Of a DNA stretch of 64,000 nt, positions 26,694 through 35,658 are shown piece by piece. Position numbers and translations under genes: made by a program. This stretch comes from Salinisphaera sp040361255. Lineage in GTDB: Bacteria; Pseudomonadota; Gammaproteobacteria; Nevskiales; Salinisphaeraceae. Every line of letters begins with the position of its first letter. The first letter of the stretch is position 1. The notes below the pieces were generated by a model. It was not told the DNA's origin and ran no database searches. It saw only the letters and a program-made list of their open reading frames with translations. Location of the stretch: assembly GCF_040361255.1 (NCBI RefSeq), contig NZ_APNG01000006.1:124001-188000 (forward strand). The letters run 5' to 3'.

Positions 26694-27584
26694 TCATCGG
26701 TCGGGCTGCGCGTGCCATTGCGCGACTGTGGCACCCACATCAGCCAATACGCGATCGCGTTGGGTATTCGAGGCCTGCGAGCCGGTGTAATAAGTCGCGA
26801 TGAGCAACGGCGCACCGCCATCAGGCCAGACGATGGCGATATCGTTGGCCGTGTTGTTGTCGCCGGAACCGGTCTTGTCGCCCACGGACCAGCGGCCAGG
26901 CAGCCCGGCACGCAGGCGCGCATCGCCGGTTTCGTTGGCCTGCATCCACGCCGCGAGTTGCTCGCGTGCGCCTCGACTCAACCGATCCCCCAGCAGCAGC
27001 CGCTGCATCGAAGCCAGCATCGCGCGCGGCGTGGTGCTGTCGTGATCGTTGCCCGGCGTGTAGTCGTTGAGCGCGGTTTCATAGCGATCCAAACGGGTCA
27101 CTTCGTCGCCAATCGAGCGCAGAAAGGCCGTGAGTGCGGCCGGGCCATCGATGCTGTCGAGCATGAGATTGCCCGCGGTGTTGTCGCTCAAGGTAATCGC
27201 GGCACGGCAGATTGCGCCGAGCGTCATGCCGGTGCCGACATGCTTTTCGGTTTCCGGCGAATAGGTCACCAGATCGTCGCTGCCGTAAGCGATGTGCCGG
27301 TCGAGCGATTCTTCGCCGGCGTCCACGCGGGCCAGGATCATGGCGGCAGCCAGTACCTTGAACGTGCTGCACATCAGAAAGCGTTCGTCGCCGCGATGCG
27401 CGGCCTCACGGCCATTCGCGGTATCGCGCACGGCCACGCCCAAACGCCCGCCGTGGCGCTGTTCCAGCGCACGTATCGCCGCATCGAAATCGCCAGTCGG
27501 CGCGGCCAACAGCTTCGACAGGCCGAGTGCGGACAACGCCGCCCCTGAAGCACACTGTTTGAGCAAACGACGGCGCGTGGTCAT
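26694..27584 (-). CDS. bla: Class A beta-lactamase
   Basis: A 296-residue serine beta-lactamase. Active-site motifs are all present: Ser73-Thr-Phe-Lys76 (Ambler S70xxK), Ser133-Asp-Asn (SDN loop), RYETALN (omega loop with Glu166 and Asn170) and KTGSG (K234TG). It is exported: the N-terminus TTRRRLLKQ followed by a hydrophobic Ala/Leu run looks like a Tat signal. Cys precedes the catalytic Ser (MCSTFK, Ambler C69), as in Burkholderia Pen enzymes and class A carbapenemases, but the partner Cys at 238 is absent, so the carbapenemase disulfide cannot form. The start MTTRRR (27584) is preferred to one 34 codons upstream. Probably a chromosomal resident enzyme with broad penicillin/cephalosporin activity. 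Confidence 0.93.
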   Translation of the reverse strand: MTTRRRLLKQCASGAALSALGLSKLLAAPTGDFDAAIRALEQRHGGRLGVAVRDTANGREAAHRGDERFLMCSTFKVLAAAMILARVDAGEESLDRHIAYGSDDLVTYSPETEKHVGTGMTLGAICRAAITLSDNTAGNLMLDSIDGPAALTAFLRSIGDEVTRLDRYETALNDYTPGNDHDSTTPRAMLASMQRLLLGDRLSRGAREQLAAWMQANETGDARLRAGLPGRWSVGDKTGSGDNNTANDIAIVWPDGGAPLLIATYYTGSQASNTQRDRVLADVGATVAQWHAQPDR

Positions 27585-27747
27585 GACAGATGTCCATTGT
27601 TCGACAGGGGCCAAGAGCTTATCGAAAAGGATGGCGCGACCAGACGAACGCACAACGCTTGCGTAAAGCGCCCCGCGCTCGTACAACGGAGCGCACTCGA
27701 TACACGCCAGACATCGGCGTTCAACCCTTCAAGCCAAGAGAGCGCAC

Positions 27748-28923
27748 ATGGACAAGACAGTGGCGATCGTGGGCAGCGGTCATATGAAATTCGGCCGCCT
27801 GGAAGACAACCTCGAAGCGCTGATCGTGGCGGCCGTACGTGAAGCGGTGGAAGAATCCGGCCTCGCACCCGACCAGATCGACGCGCTCTATCTCGGCCAT
27901 TTCAACTCGGGCCTCGTGACCGACGGTTTTGCCTCGTCGTTAATCCATCAGGCCTATCCCGAATGGCGCTTCAAACCGGCCATGCGGGCCGAAAACGCCT
28001 GTGCCTCGGGTTCCGCGGCCATTCATGCCGGCATGAACGCCATTCTCGCCGGCCAGGCGAAGACCGTACTGGTGGTCGGCGCCGAGAAGATGACCCATCG
28101 CAAGACAGCGGATGTGACCACAGCACTTGCCGGCGCCGGTTATCAGAACGACGAAGCCGAGAAGCAACTGAGTTTCCCACAGGTCTTCGGCGTGGCCGCA
28201 CAGCAATACAACGAGCGCTATGGCAGCCCGCTCGATGCCATGGCGCATATCGCGGTTAAGAATCACGAAAACGCGCTACGCAATCCGCTCGCGCAGATGC
28301 AAAAGGCATTCTCGTTCGAGGCCTGCAGCCAGGTCAGCGACAAGAATCCGGAAATCGCCCCGCCGCTGCGCCTGACCGACTGCTCGCTGGTCACCGACGG
28401 CGCCGCCGCGATCGTGCTCACTGCGGCCGACAACGCCGCCAACTTCGAACACGGCGCGCGTTTTCGCTCTGCCGTTCACGTCAACGACTTCCTGCCCATG
28501 GGCCGGCGCGATTTCGTGTCCTTCGAAGGCCCCGAGCGTGCCTTCGCCAAGGCCCTCGAACAGGCCGGCGTGCGTCTCGACGATATCGACTTCGCCGAAG
28601 TCCACGACTGTTTCACCATTGCCGAACTGCTCACCTACGAAGCCATGGGCCTCGCGCCCAAGGGACAGGGCGCACGCGCGCTCGAAGACGGCAGCGTCTA
28701 TCGCGACGGCCGCCTGCCGGTCAATCTGTCCGGCGGCTTGAAGGCCAAGGGTCACCCGGTGGGCGCCACCGGCGTATCCATGCATGCGATCGCCTATCGT
28801 CAGCTCACCGGCCAGGCCGGCGAACTGCAACTGCCCGACGCCGAGCTGGGGCTGATCTTCAACATGGGCGGCGCGGCCGTGGCCAACTATGTGTCGGTGC
28901 TGGAAACGCAGCGCGCCGGCTAG
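27748..28923 (+). CDS. Thiolase-family acetyl-CoA acyltransferase (SCP-x like)
   Basis: A 391-residue thiolase-fold enzyme. The nucleophile Cys85 lies in ENACASGSA, the HDCF motif is near residue 290, and the C-terminal GGLKAKGHPVGATG brings the third catalytic residue. The pattern matches the SCP2/SCP-x thiolase-like group more than FadA or PhaA, so it may act on branched or unusual 3-ketoacyl-CoAs or have a condensation role. ATG with AAGAGAG upstream. It diverges from the beta-lactamase gene and has no operon partner; in many genomes this group pairs with a DUF35 OB-fold protein, which is not seen here. Confidence 0.87.
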   Translation: MDKTVAIVGSGHMKFGRLEDNLEALIVAAVREAVEESGLAPDQIDALYLGHFNSGLVTDGFASSLIHQAYPEWRFKPAMRAENACASGSAAIHAGMNAILAGQAKTVLVVGAEKMTHRKTADVTTALAGAGYQNDEAEKQLSFPQVFGVAAQQYNERYGSPLDAMAHIAVKNHENALRNPLAQMQKAFSFEACSQVSDKNPEIAPPLRLTDCSLVTDGAAAIVLTAADNAANFEHGARFRSAVHVNDFLPMGRRDFVSFEGPERAFAKALEQAGVRLDDIDFAEVHDCFTIAELLTYEAMGLAPKGQGARALEDGSVYRDGRLPVNLSGGLKAKGHPVGATGVSMHAIAYRQLTGQAGELQLPDAELGLIFNMGGAAVANYVSVLETQRAG

Positions 28924-29184
28924 AACATATCTGCACAACCGCTCCTGGGCTCGCTAGCCTGCAAAGCCAGCCGCTCTGAACGGACTGGCCTGGCACACGA
29001 GCCACGCGCGATGACGCGCAAACGCCTGGGATCGCGCCTGCGCCGCGTGCGTATCGGCCATTGCCGATCGTAATCCTGTGCGCGCCTGCCGCACCGGCTG
29101 CACCTCGGCGTCGGCGCTCGGGTAAAGTTTGCTCCGCTCATAACCAACAAGCGTGCGCGCAGCGCCGATAACGAGGAGACAGCA

Positions 29185-30450
29185 ATGGTTCGACGAGGCA
29201 GTTCATTAACTACGACATGGCTTGCGGCACTGGCTGCCGTGAGTACGACCGTGGCCATCGCACAGACCGCCCTGGCGGCCCCGGCCGATACGGCGCCCGG
29301 AGCGGTGGTATCGGAGTTCTATACACCACCCTCGCCCCTGCCGGGCGCCCAGGCCGGCGACGTGATTCGTTCGCGCGCACTCACCAACGATGCCGCGTTG
29401 CCCCACGCCGCCAGCAACCATCTGGTGCTCTATCGCTCCACCGATATCAACGGCGACCCGATCGCGGTGTCGGGCACAGTCGCCATTCCGCGCGGCGAAG
29501 CGCCGGCGGGCGGCTGGCCGGTGATCAGCTGGACGCACGGCACGACCGGCACGGCCGATGTCTGTGCGCCGTCGCTCAACGATGTCGGCTATCGCGACAA
29601 GGACTATGTGGATCGCATCAACAAAACGCTCGATCGTTGGGTGCAGCTGGGCTATGCGGTGGTCAAGACCGACTACCAGGGTTCGGGCACGCCGGGGCCG
29701 CATCCGTATCTGAACGGCGAATCCGAAGCACGCAACGCGGTGGATATCGTGCGCGCCGCCCGCGCACTCAGCGACGACCTGAGCACGAACTGGCTGGTCA
29801 TGGGCCATTCGCAGGGTGGCCAAGCGGCGTGGTTCACGGCCGGGCGCGGCGAAGCCTATGCACCGGAACTGCATCTCGTCGGCGCGGTGGCGCTCGCGCC
29901 GGCCTCGCATCTGGAAGCCATCATCCAGTATTTCCAGGCCCACGCAGACCAGCCGGCCTCGCCGTTTCTGCCCCTGGTGCTGGAAGGCGCGGCGGCCTCT
30001 GCCGACACCGTGAACCCACAGGCACTGACCACGGACGCCGGCCAGGCGGTGTTGAAGCTGGCCGGAGAGCGCTGCCTCAACGGTCTGCGCAAACCCGATG
30101 CGCTGGGTGATCTCACCACCGCGCAGTTCCTGAAAGCCGACGCGAACTATCAGCCGCTCTACGATGTGCTCGATGTCTTCGGCGGCAGCGAACATGTCTA
30201 CCCCAGCGTGCCGTTGCTGGTACTACAGGCCACCAACGATCGCATCGTGCCCAAGGTGTATACCGATCAGGCGGTCGCCAAGGCCTGCAACCTGGGCGCG
30301 CCGGTCGACTATCGCAGCTACACGATCGAGAACGCGGATACGCCGCCGGAGGGCCATCGCGGCACGGTCGAGGCCTCGTTCGAGGATGCGCGTGCCTGGA
30401 TTGCGGCCCGATTCGCCGGTGAGGCTGCCGAGCCCAACTGCAGCGACTGA
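29185..30450 (+). CDS. Secreted lipase-like alpha/beta hydrolase
   Basis: A 421-residue alpha/beta hydrolase with an N-terminal signal peptide (cleavage likely after ALAAP near residue 32). Nucleophile elbow GHSQGG with Ser209, catalytic Asp in ATNDRIVP and His in PPEGHRG. Overall arrangement resembles the secretory lipase (LIP, PF03583) family. Several Cys in the mature protein could form disulfides outside the cytoplasm. ATG follows a clean GAGGAG site. It stands alone; the 261 bases before it show no gene, and a strong hairpin follows it. Substrate is likely an ester such as a triglyceride or a small polyester, not determinable here. Confidence 0.85.
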   Translation: MVRRGSSLTTTWLAALAAVSTTVAIAQTALAAPADTAPGAVVSEFYTPPSPLPGAQAGDVIRSRALTNDAALPHAASNHLVLYRSTDINGDPIAVSGTVAIPRGEAPAGGWPVISWTHGTTGTADVCAPSLNDVGYRDKDYVDRINKTLDRWVQLGYAVVKTDYQGSGTPGPHPYLNGESEARNAVDIVRAARALSDDLSTNWLVMGHSQGGQAAWFTAGRGEAYAPELHLVGAVALAPASHLEAIIQYFQAHADQPASPFLPLVLEGAAASADTVNPQALTTDAGQAVLKLAGERCLNGLRKPDALGDLTTAQFLKADANYQPLYDVLDVFGGSEHVYPSVPLLVLQATNDRIVPKVYTDQAVAKACNLGAPVDYRSYTIENADTPPEGHRGTVEASFEDARAWIAARFAGEAAEPNCSD

Positions 30451-30494
30451 AGCCGTCTCGAAAGGCGTCGCCTTACCGTCGTCGACAGATAGCC

Positions 30495-30527
30495 AAGGCC
30501 GGCACCCACGTGATGGATGCCGGCCTT
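30495..30527. terminator. Hairpin between convergent genes
   Basis: AAGGCCGGCA (30495-30504) pairs perfectly with TGCCGGCCTT (30518-30527) over a 13-base loop, between the convergent hydrolase and aldehyde oxidoreductase genes. There is only a short pyrimidine tail (CTC), so it may end transcription from both sides, perhaps weakly. Confidence 0.6.
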
Positions 30528-30551
30528 CTCATCGAACCGGCGCGGCGGCGT

Positions 30552-32828
30552 TCAACCCACCGTCGCGCCGTCGGCGAACATATCGGCTACCCGGATCGGG
30601 AAACGCCGAATACGCTTGCCGGTGGCATGCCAGATGGCGTTGGCGATCGCGCCGGCGCTGCCGGTCACGCCGATCTCGCCCACGCCCTTGATACCGAGCA
30701 CATTCACGTGGGGGTCGTCTTCGTTGACGATCAGCGCTTCGATATTCGCCACATCGGCATTGACCGGCACGTGATATTCGCCCAGATCGGCGTTCATGAT
30801 CCGGCCCGTGCGGGCGTCGGTGTCGGCTTTTTCGTGCAGCGCGAAGCCCAGGCCCCAGATCATGCCGCCGAAGAACTGGCTTTCGACCATGCGCGGGTTG
30901 ATCACCCGCCCGGCCGCGAACGCGCCGACCATGCGCGTGACGCGCATCTGGCCCAGATCCGGATCGACCTTGACCTCGGCGAACACCGCGCCGTGGGCAT
31001 GCATGGCATAGCGCTCGCCGACATCCGCATCCGCACGCCCGCGGCCGTGGCCGACGAGTTCGCGCAGGCCGGCGCGGCGCAGGATATCGGCATAGCTTTC
31101 GCTACGGGCTGCATCATCGCCGGCCTGAAGCCGGCCCCAGCGCGCCTCGACTTGATCGGCGGCCACGCCGTGCAGGGGTGACTCGACATCGGCGATGGCC
31201 ATCTCGATGAGCCGGGCGATGGCATCGCGACCCGCCGCATCGATGGCGTTACCCACGGTCGCGGTATGCCCGGAGCCGCCGGCCACGCCGCCATCGGGCA
31301 AATCGGAGGTGCCGGCCCGAAACACGGTCTGATCGAGTTCGAGCTTGAGGCTGTCGGCTGCGATCTGGGCGAGTGCGGTCCAGGCACCCTGCCCCATGTC
31401 CTGGGCGCCGGTTTCCATGACGCCGGTGCCGTCGGCCCGGATTATCGCTCGTGTCTCGGCCTCGAACATGATCACCGGGAACGTGGCCGTACCCAGGCCC
31501 CAGCCGACGAGCAGACCGTTGTCGTCGCGCATCGAACGCGGGGCGAGCACGCGTTTGGCCCAGCCGAAGCGCTGGGCGCCCTGCGCATAGCAGTCGTACA
31601 GACGCTTGGACGAAAACGGCTTGCCGGAGATCGGCTCGACGTCGGCATAGTTGGCCAACCGGAATGCCAGCGGGTCCATGCCACAGGCATGGGCAGCCTC
31701 GTCGATCGCCGATTCCAGCGCGATGGAGCCACTGGCCTCGCCGGGGCCGCGCATGAACATGGGCGTGCCGGTATGCACGCGCACCGCATCGTGCGTGGTC
31801 GAGATCGCCGGGCTGGCATAGAGCGTATGCGAGATATTCGCGGACGGCTCGAAGAACTCGTCGAACACGGATGACGTGGTGCGTGCGTGGTGCGCCAACG
31901 CGGTGAGCTTGCCGGCGTCATCCATGCCCAGACGCAGCGTCTGGCTGGTGGGCGCGCGATGGCCGAGCGGGCCGTACATCTGCGCCCGCGTCGGCACCAG
32001 CTTGACCGGTCGCCCGACCAGCTTCGCCGCCAGGATTCCCAGGACCTGCGGGCTCATCAGTGCGCCCTTGCAGCCGAAACCGCCGCCCAGATAGGGGCTG
32101 CGGATGAACACATCGTCGGCATCGATACCGAACAGCCCGGCGAGACGCCCGCGCGCGATCGTCATCGCCTGGCTGGGCGTATCCACCGTGAGCTTGTCGC
32201 CGTCCCAAGTCGCGACGATGGCATGCGGCTCCATCGGGTTGTGGTACTGCGCGGGCGTGTCGTAGGTCGCCTCGACCCGCCGGGTGGCGCCGGCCAGCCC
32301 CACATCGATATCGCCGACATGGCTTTCGGCCGGCGCGCCGGGGCCGACGGCCTGGGGCACGAACGCCTCGCTATCAGCATGCATGTCGAGCTGGGCCGGC
32401 TCGATTTCGTACTGGGGCGCGAGCAGGGCCGCGCCCTCGGTCGCGGCTTCGAATGTGTCGGCGATGACCACCGCGATCGGCTGGTTGGCATAGCGCACGC
32501 GATCGTTCTGCAGCACGTCGAGCCGGAACATGAACGGGGTGTCACGATCGTCGGGGTTCTTGGCCAGCGGCGGCCGGTTTGCAGGCGTCATCACCTCGAC
32601 CACACCGGGGTGTGCCTTCGCGGCGTCGACATCCAGCGCGACGACACGACCATTGGCGATGGTGGCCACCGCCATGACGGCATGCAGCATGGCTTGCGGA
32701 TGATTGTCGGCCGCATAGGTGGCACTGCCGGTGACCTTGGCCACGCCGTCGCGGCGCTTGACCGGCTGGCCGATGCTCGCCTGCTGGCGCTGACGCGCGG
32801 GCGCGGTAATGGGGGCGAAATCAGACAT
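30552..32828 (-). CDS. Aldehyde oxidoreductase molybdenum-binding subunit (PaoC/YagR-like)
   Basis: A 758-residue large subunit of the xanthine dehydrogenase family. It has the aldehyde oxidase/xanthine dehydrogenase hammerhead domain in the first 130 residues (DGVAKVTGSATYAADNH), the Gly-rich MCD-binding stretch GGGFGCKG, and the C-terminal GVGEIG holding the catalytic Glu. It oxidises an aldehyde or heterocycle by hydroxylation at the Mo centre. I chose ATG at 32828, which overlaps the TGA of the FAD subunit gene by eight bases (ATGTCTGA). The order on the strand is FeS, FAD, Mo subunit, as in paoABC. No XdhC/PaoD-type maturation gene is visible nearby. Confidence 0.9.
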   Translation of the reverse strand: MSDFAPITAPARQRQQASIGQPVKRRDGVAKVTGSATYAADNHPQAMLHAVMAVATIANGRVVALDVDAAKAHPGVVEVMTPANRPPLAKNPDDRDTPFMFRLDVLQNDRVRYANQPIAVVIADTFEAATEGAALLAPQYEIEPAQLDMHADSEAFVPQAVGPGAPAESHVGDIDVGLAGATRRVEATYDTPAQYHNPMEPHAIVATWDGDKLTVDTPSQAMTIARGRLAGLFGIDADDVFIRSPYLGGGFGCKGALMSPQVLGILAAKLVGRPVKLVPTRAQMYGPLGHRAPTSQTLRLGMDDAGKLTALAHHARTTSSVFDEFFEPSANISHTLYASPAISTTHDAVRVHTGTPMFMRGPGEASGSIALESAIDEAAHACGMDPLAFRLANYADVEPISGKPFSSKRLYDCYAQGAQRFGWAKRVLAPRSMRDDNGLLVGWGLGTATFPVIMFEAETRAIIRADGTGVMETGAQDMGQGAWTALAQIAADSLKLELDQTVFRAGTSDLPDGGVAGGSGHTATVGNAIDAAGRDAIARLIEMAIADVESPLHGVAADQVEARWGRLQAGDDAARSESYADILRRAGLRELVGHGRGRADADVGERYAMHAHGAVFAEVKVDPDLGQMRVTRMVGAFAAGRVINPRMVESQFFGGMIWGLGFALHEKADTDARTGRIMNADLGEYHVPVNADVANIEALIVNEDDPHVNVLGIKGVGEIGVTGSAGAIANAIWHATGKRIRRFPIRVADMFADGATVG

Positions 32829-33882
32829 GGGCGAGCTCTCCGACTTCGGTGGCAAAAGGCGCGGCGGGCAGTGCCGGCAACTCGCGCGGTGTACCGGCAG
32901 CCGCACGCGCGAGCACGCGGGCCACCACGTTCTGGCCGAGCTGGATCTTGTAGGCGTTGTCGCCGGACGGCGCGGCACCAGCCAGCGCTGCCCGGCCGGC
33001 CGCAGCGAAGGCCTCGATACCAGCGCTCGTGCCGATCAGGCCCGCTTCGGCTTCGTGTGCGCGCCACGGCTTGGCGGCCACGCTGCCGAGCGCGATGCGG
33101 GCATCCGTAATCGTGCCGTCGTCGTCGATCTTGAGCGCGGCGGCAGCCGAGACCAGCGCAAAGGCATAGGACGTGCGCTCGCGTACCTTGAGATAGCGCG
33201 AATGCCAGGCGAACGCAGCCGCCTCGCCCGAAAGGCGCACGCCGACGATCAGCTCACCCGGCGCCAGCACCGTCTCTTCGTGCGGCGTGTCCCCCGGCAG
33301 TTGATGAAAGTCCGTCAGCGCGACCTCGCGTACGCCGTCACGCCCGGCGATCTCGACGACCGCATCCAGCGCGGCCAGCGCCACACAGAAATCGGAAGGA
33401 TGCGTGGCGATACAGGCATCGCTGAAGCCGAACACGGCATGGTTGTGGTTCAACCCGCCACGTGCATCGCATCCGGCGCCGGGCACGCGCTTGTTGCAGG
33501 CACTGGCCGGATCGTAGAAATAGGCACAGCGCGTGCGCTGCAACAGATTGCCGCCCACCGTGGCGGCATTGCGTAGCTGCGGTGAGGCGCCGGCCAGCAG
33601 CGCCTCGGCCACGGCCGGGAAGTCGTGCGCAAAATTGTCGTCGTAGGCCAGGTCGGCGTTTCGCACCAGCGCGCCGATACGCGCGCCGCCGCTGTCGTCG
33701 CCTTCGATCGTGTTGAGTTCAGGCAAATGGGTGATATCGACCAGCCGCGACGGCGTGACCGCCCCGCCTTTCATCAGATCGAGCAGGTTGGTACCGCCAG
33801 CCAGATAGGCGGCACCCGGCTCGCTGGCCGCGGCGACGGCTTCTTCGATGGTGGCCGGGCGGACATAGTCAAAATGATTCAT
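32821..33882 (-). CDS. Aldehyde oxidoreductase FAD-binding subunit (PaoB/YagS-like)
   Basis: A 353-residue FAD-binding subunit of the xanthine dehydrogenase family. The FAD motif AGGTNLLDLMK and the second motif TVGGNLLQRTRCAYFYDP are present. The Cys-rich insert (ASACNKRVPGAGCDARGG) is typical of PaoB-type subunits, where it binds an additional 4Fe-4S cluster. ATG at 33882 has GAGGT upstream and overlaps the stop of the 2Fe-2S subunit gene by four bases. It carries electrons from the Mo and Fe-S centres to an outside acceptor. Confidence 0.9.
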   Translation of the reverse strand: MNHFDYVRPATIEEAVAAASEPGAAYLAGGTNLLDLMKGGAVTPSRLVDITHLPELNTIEGDDSGGARIGALVRNADLAYDDNFAHDFPAVAEALLAGASPQLRNAATVGGNLLQRTRCAYFYDPASACNKRVPGAGCDARGGLNHNHAVFGFSDACIATHPSDFCVALAALDAVVEIAGRDGVREVALTDFHQLPGDTPHEETVLAPGELIVGVRLSGEAAAFAWHSRYLKVRERTSYAFALVSAAAALKIDDDGTITDARIALGSVAAKPWRAHEAEAGLIGTSAGIEAFAAAGRAALAGAAPSGDNAYKIQLGQNVVARVLARAAAGTPRELPALPAAPFATEVGELAHV

Positions 33883-34376
33883 GCCACACCTCGTTCCGTC
33901 TCGCGTGCCGTGAGGCGCTCGGCATCGAGCACTGCCTCGACGATGCCGGCATAGGCACCACAGCGACACAGGTTGCCGCTCATCTGTTCGCGTACCCGTT
34001 CCGGGTCCCCGTGTACGCGCGCTTCGCGCAGCAGGCCAATCGCACTCATGATCTGACCGGGCGTACAGAAACCGCACTGAAAGGCGTCGTGATCGATGAA
34101 CGCCTGCTGCACCGGGTGCAGCGCCGCGCCAGTGGCCACGCCTTCGATGGTTTCGATGCGCGCGCCTTCCAGACTGGCGGCCAGTGTCAGACAGGCATTC
34201 ACGCGCCGCCCCTCGACGAGCACGGTACAGGCCCCGCATTGGCCACGATCGCAGCCTTTCTTGGTGCCGGTCAGCATCAGGCGCTCGCGCAGCAGATCCA
34301 GCAGCGTGATACGCGGATCGTCCAGCGCGATATTGCGCCGTTCGCCGTTGAGAGTGATTTGAATGGACAGCGACAT
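33879..34376 (-). CDS. Aldehyde oxidoreductase 2Fe-2S subunit (PaoA/YagT-like)
   Basis: A 165-residue small subunit with two 2Fe-2S clusters: the N-terminal ferredoxin-like cluster (Cys42, Cys47, Cys50 in GCDRGQCGAC, then Cys62) and the C-terminal helical cluster (CGFC and CRC). Unlike E. coli PaoA it shows no twin-arginine signal from the ATG at 34376, so the complex here is probably cytoplasmic; 15 extra upstream codons carry no RR-leader either. It is first in the three-gene operon and diverges from a TetR gene. Confidence 0.9.
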   Translation of the reverse strand: MSLSIQITLNGERRNIALDDPRITLLDLLRERLMLTGTKKGCDRGQCGACTVLVEGRRVNACLTLAASLEGARIETIEGVATGAALHPVQQAFIDHDAFQCGFCTPGQIMSAIGLLREARVHGDPERVREQMSGNLCRCGAYAGIVEAVLDAERLTARETERGVA

Positions 34377-34418
34377 GCGCAGCCTCCGGTAAAATGAGCA
34401 GCAGGAACGGGGCCGTGA

Positions 34419-34472
34419 CACGCGAACCGCGTGCGTTCAGGGCGTCAAGGCAATATACGGAGGCATCCTCCG
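34419..34472. promoter_or_regulatory. Two palindromes in the TetR / aldehyde oxidoreductase gap
   Basis: CACGCG-aac-CGCGTG (34419-34433) and CGGAGG-cat-CCTCCG (34458-34472) are both perfect dyads of 15 bases in the 117-base divergent gap, 39 bases centre to centre. Either could be the operator of the adjacent TetR protein; the second overlaps an AT-rich stretch (AATATA) fit for a promoter. Confidence 0.5.
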
Positions 34473-34493
34473 CTTTGTAAAGATACGTTGACC

Positions 34494-35105
34494 ATGGCCA
34501 GTAACGAGGTGAACAGAACAACGCGCCCGCGCGCCCAACGCGTCGATGCCCGCCGCAATCGCCAACGGCTGCTGGCGGCCGCACGTACCGTATTCGCCGC
34601 CGAAGGCGCGAACGCCAGTCTGCAAGGGATCGCGCGCGAGGCCGGCGTGGGCATCGGCACGCTGTACCGGCATTTCCCGGCGCGGGAAACGCTGTATACC
34701 GCAGTCTACGAAAGCGAGGTCGATCAACTCGCGGCCCGCGCCGCCGCGCTTGCCGACGCGCCCGATCCGGCCGCCGCCCTGCGCGACTGGCTGCAGGCGC
34801 TGGTCGCGCTGGTGGCGACCAAGACCGGCATGATCGCGGCGCTGGCGATCTCGGCCGAAACCAAATCGGCCGTATCGCAGGCCACCTCGGCACGGTTGGT
34901 CGAGGCGCTCGACGGCCTGCTTGCACGCTGTATCGCCCACGATCAGCTACGGGATGCGCTGGGCGCACGCGATCTGCTGCATGCCGTGGTCGGCATGTGC
35001 CTGATCCAGACCGAGCCGGACTGGCAGCAACGTGTCGCACCGATGATCGATGTGCTCATCGACGGGCTGCGCCGTGCGGATCGCGACTCGAGCGCGCGCA
35101 CTTGA
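34494..35105 (+). CDS. TetR-family transcriptional regulator
   Basis: A 203-residue TetR regulator with the N-terminal helix-turn-helix in about residues 22-62 (LQGIAREAGVGIGTLYRHFP). The ligand domain contains the SBDHL/TetR_C-type stretch with KTGMIAALAIS. ATG at 34494 is chosen from the frame; 21 extra codons are possible upstream but would run through the operator region. It diverges from the aldehyde oxidoreductase operon and most likely represses it in response to an aldehyde, an antibiotic-like compound or another toxic substrate. Confidence 0.9.
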   Translation: MASNEVNRTTRPRAQRVDARRNRQRLLAAARTVFAAEGANASLQGIAREAGVGIGTLYRHFPARETLYTAVYESEVDQLAARAAALADAPDPAAALRDWLQALVALVATKTGMIAALAISAETKSAVSQATSARLVEALDGLLARCIAHDQLRDALGARDLLHAVVGMCLIQTEPDWQQRVAPMIDVLIDGLRRADRDSSART

Positions 35106-35211
35106 ATACAGGCGCTGGCCGCTCCAGCGCAAGACTGGAAATCACGCGCCAAACCCCATAGCGTTGCGCGCACGACTCACCTGACAACCTGCCAATACGC
35201 AAAACGCCGCC

Positions 35212-35658
35212 ATGAGTGAAAACGATCTGATCGAAGCCAGCCCCTGCAAACTGCGCAACGGCGACTGGGGCTGCAAGACCCAGGAGCCCGTTCAGGTCGG
35301 CGATAGCGTGCAGATCGTCACCCGCGCCAACAAGCAATGGCGCGCCGAGATCACCCAGGTCGTGTGGACCGACGGCCAGGTGTGTATCTGCGCGACGGCC
35401 AGCGAGAACCAGAAGTCGGCCAAACCGGATACCGCCGCCAAGCCCGCCGCGAGCAAAAACACCAAGACGCCGGCTAAACCACCGCGCGCTGCAGATGACG
35501 GCGCATCGACATTCGACAACGCTCCGCCGGCGCCGCCACGCACGGACGTGCCGGCCACCGACGATCTCGATGCCATGGCCGATCGCGCCGCCGAGCAACA
35601 GGACGATTTCGACGACATCATGAACGCGGCGAGTGAATTCGAGCGCGATCCGGGCTAG
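35212..35658 (+). CDS. Hypothetical protein with disordered acidic C-terminus
   Basis: A 148-residue protein not assigned to a family. Residues 1-65 look folded and beta-rich (DSVQIVTRANKQWRAEITQV), with three Cys (PCKLRNGDWGC and CICA) that could bind a metal. Residues 70-120 are low complexity, rich in Ala, Lys and Pro, and the last 30 residues are strongly acidic (DDLDAMADRAAEQQDDFDD). The fold of the first part may be SH3- or OB-like, which would fit nucleic acid binding, but this is a guess. Codon use is normal for the window. It stands alone. Confidence 0.65.
   Translation: MSENDLIEASPCKLRNGDWGCKTQEPVQVGDSVQIVTRANKQWRAEITQVVWTDGQVCICATASENQKSAKPDTAAKPAASKNTKTPAKPPRAADDGASTFDNAPPAPPRTDVPATDDLDAMADRAAEQQDDFDDIMNAASEFERDPG

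Noticed and set aside
26694..27584. Carbapenemase reading of the beta-lactamase because of Cys before the active Ser
   Set aside because: The partner Cys at Ambler 238 is absent (KTGSGD), so the defining disulfide cannot form.
33883..35040. Long N-terminal extension of the FAD subunit frame
   Set aside because: It would cover the 2Fe-2S subunit and the TetR gene; ATG at 33882 with GAGGT fits the family length.
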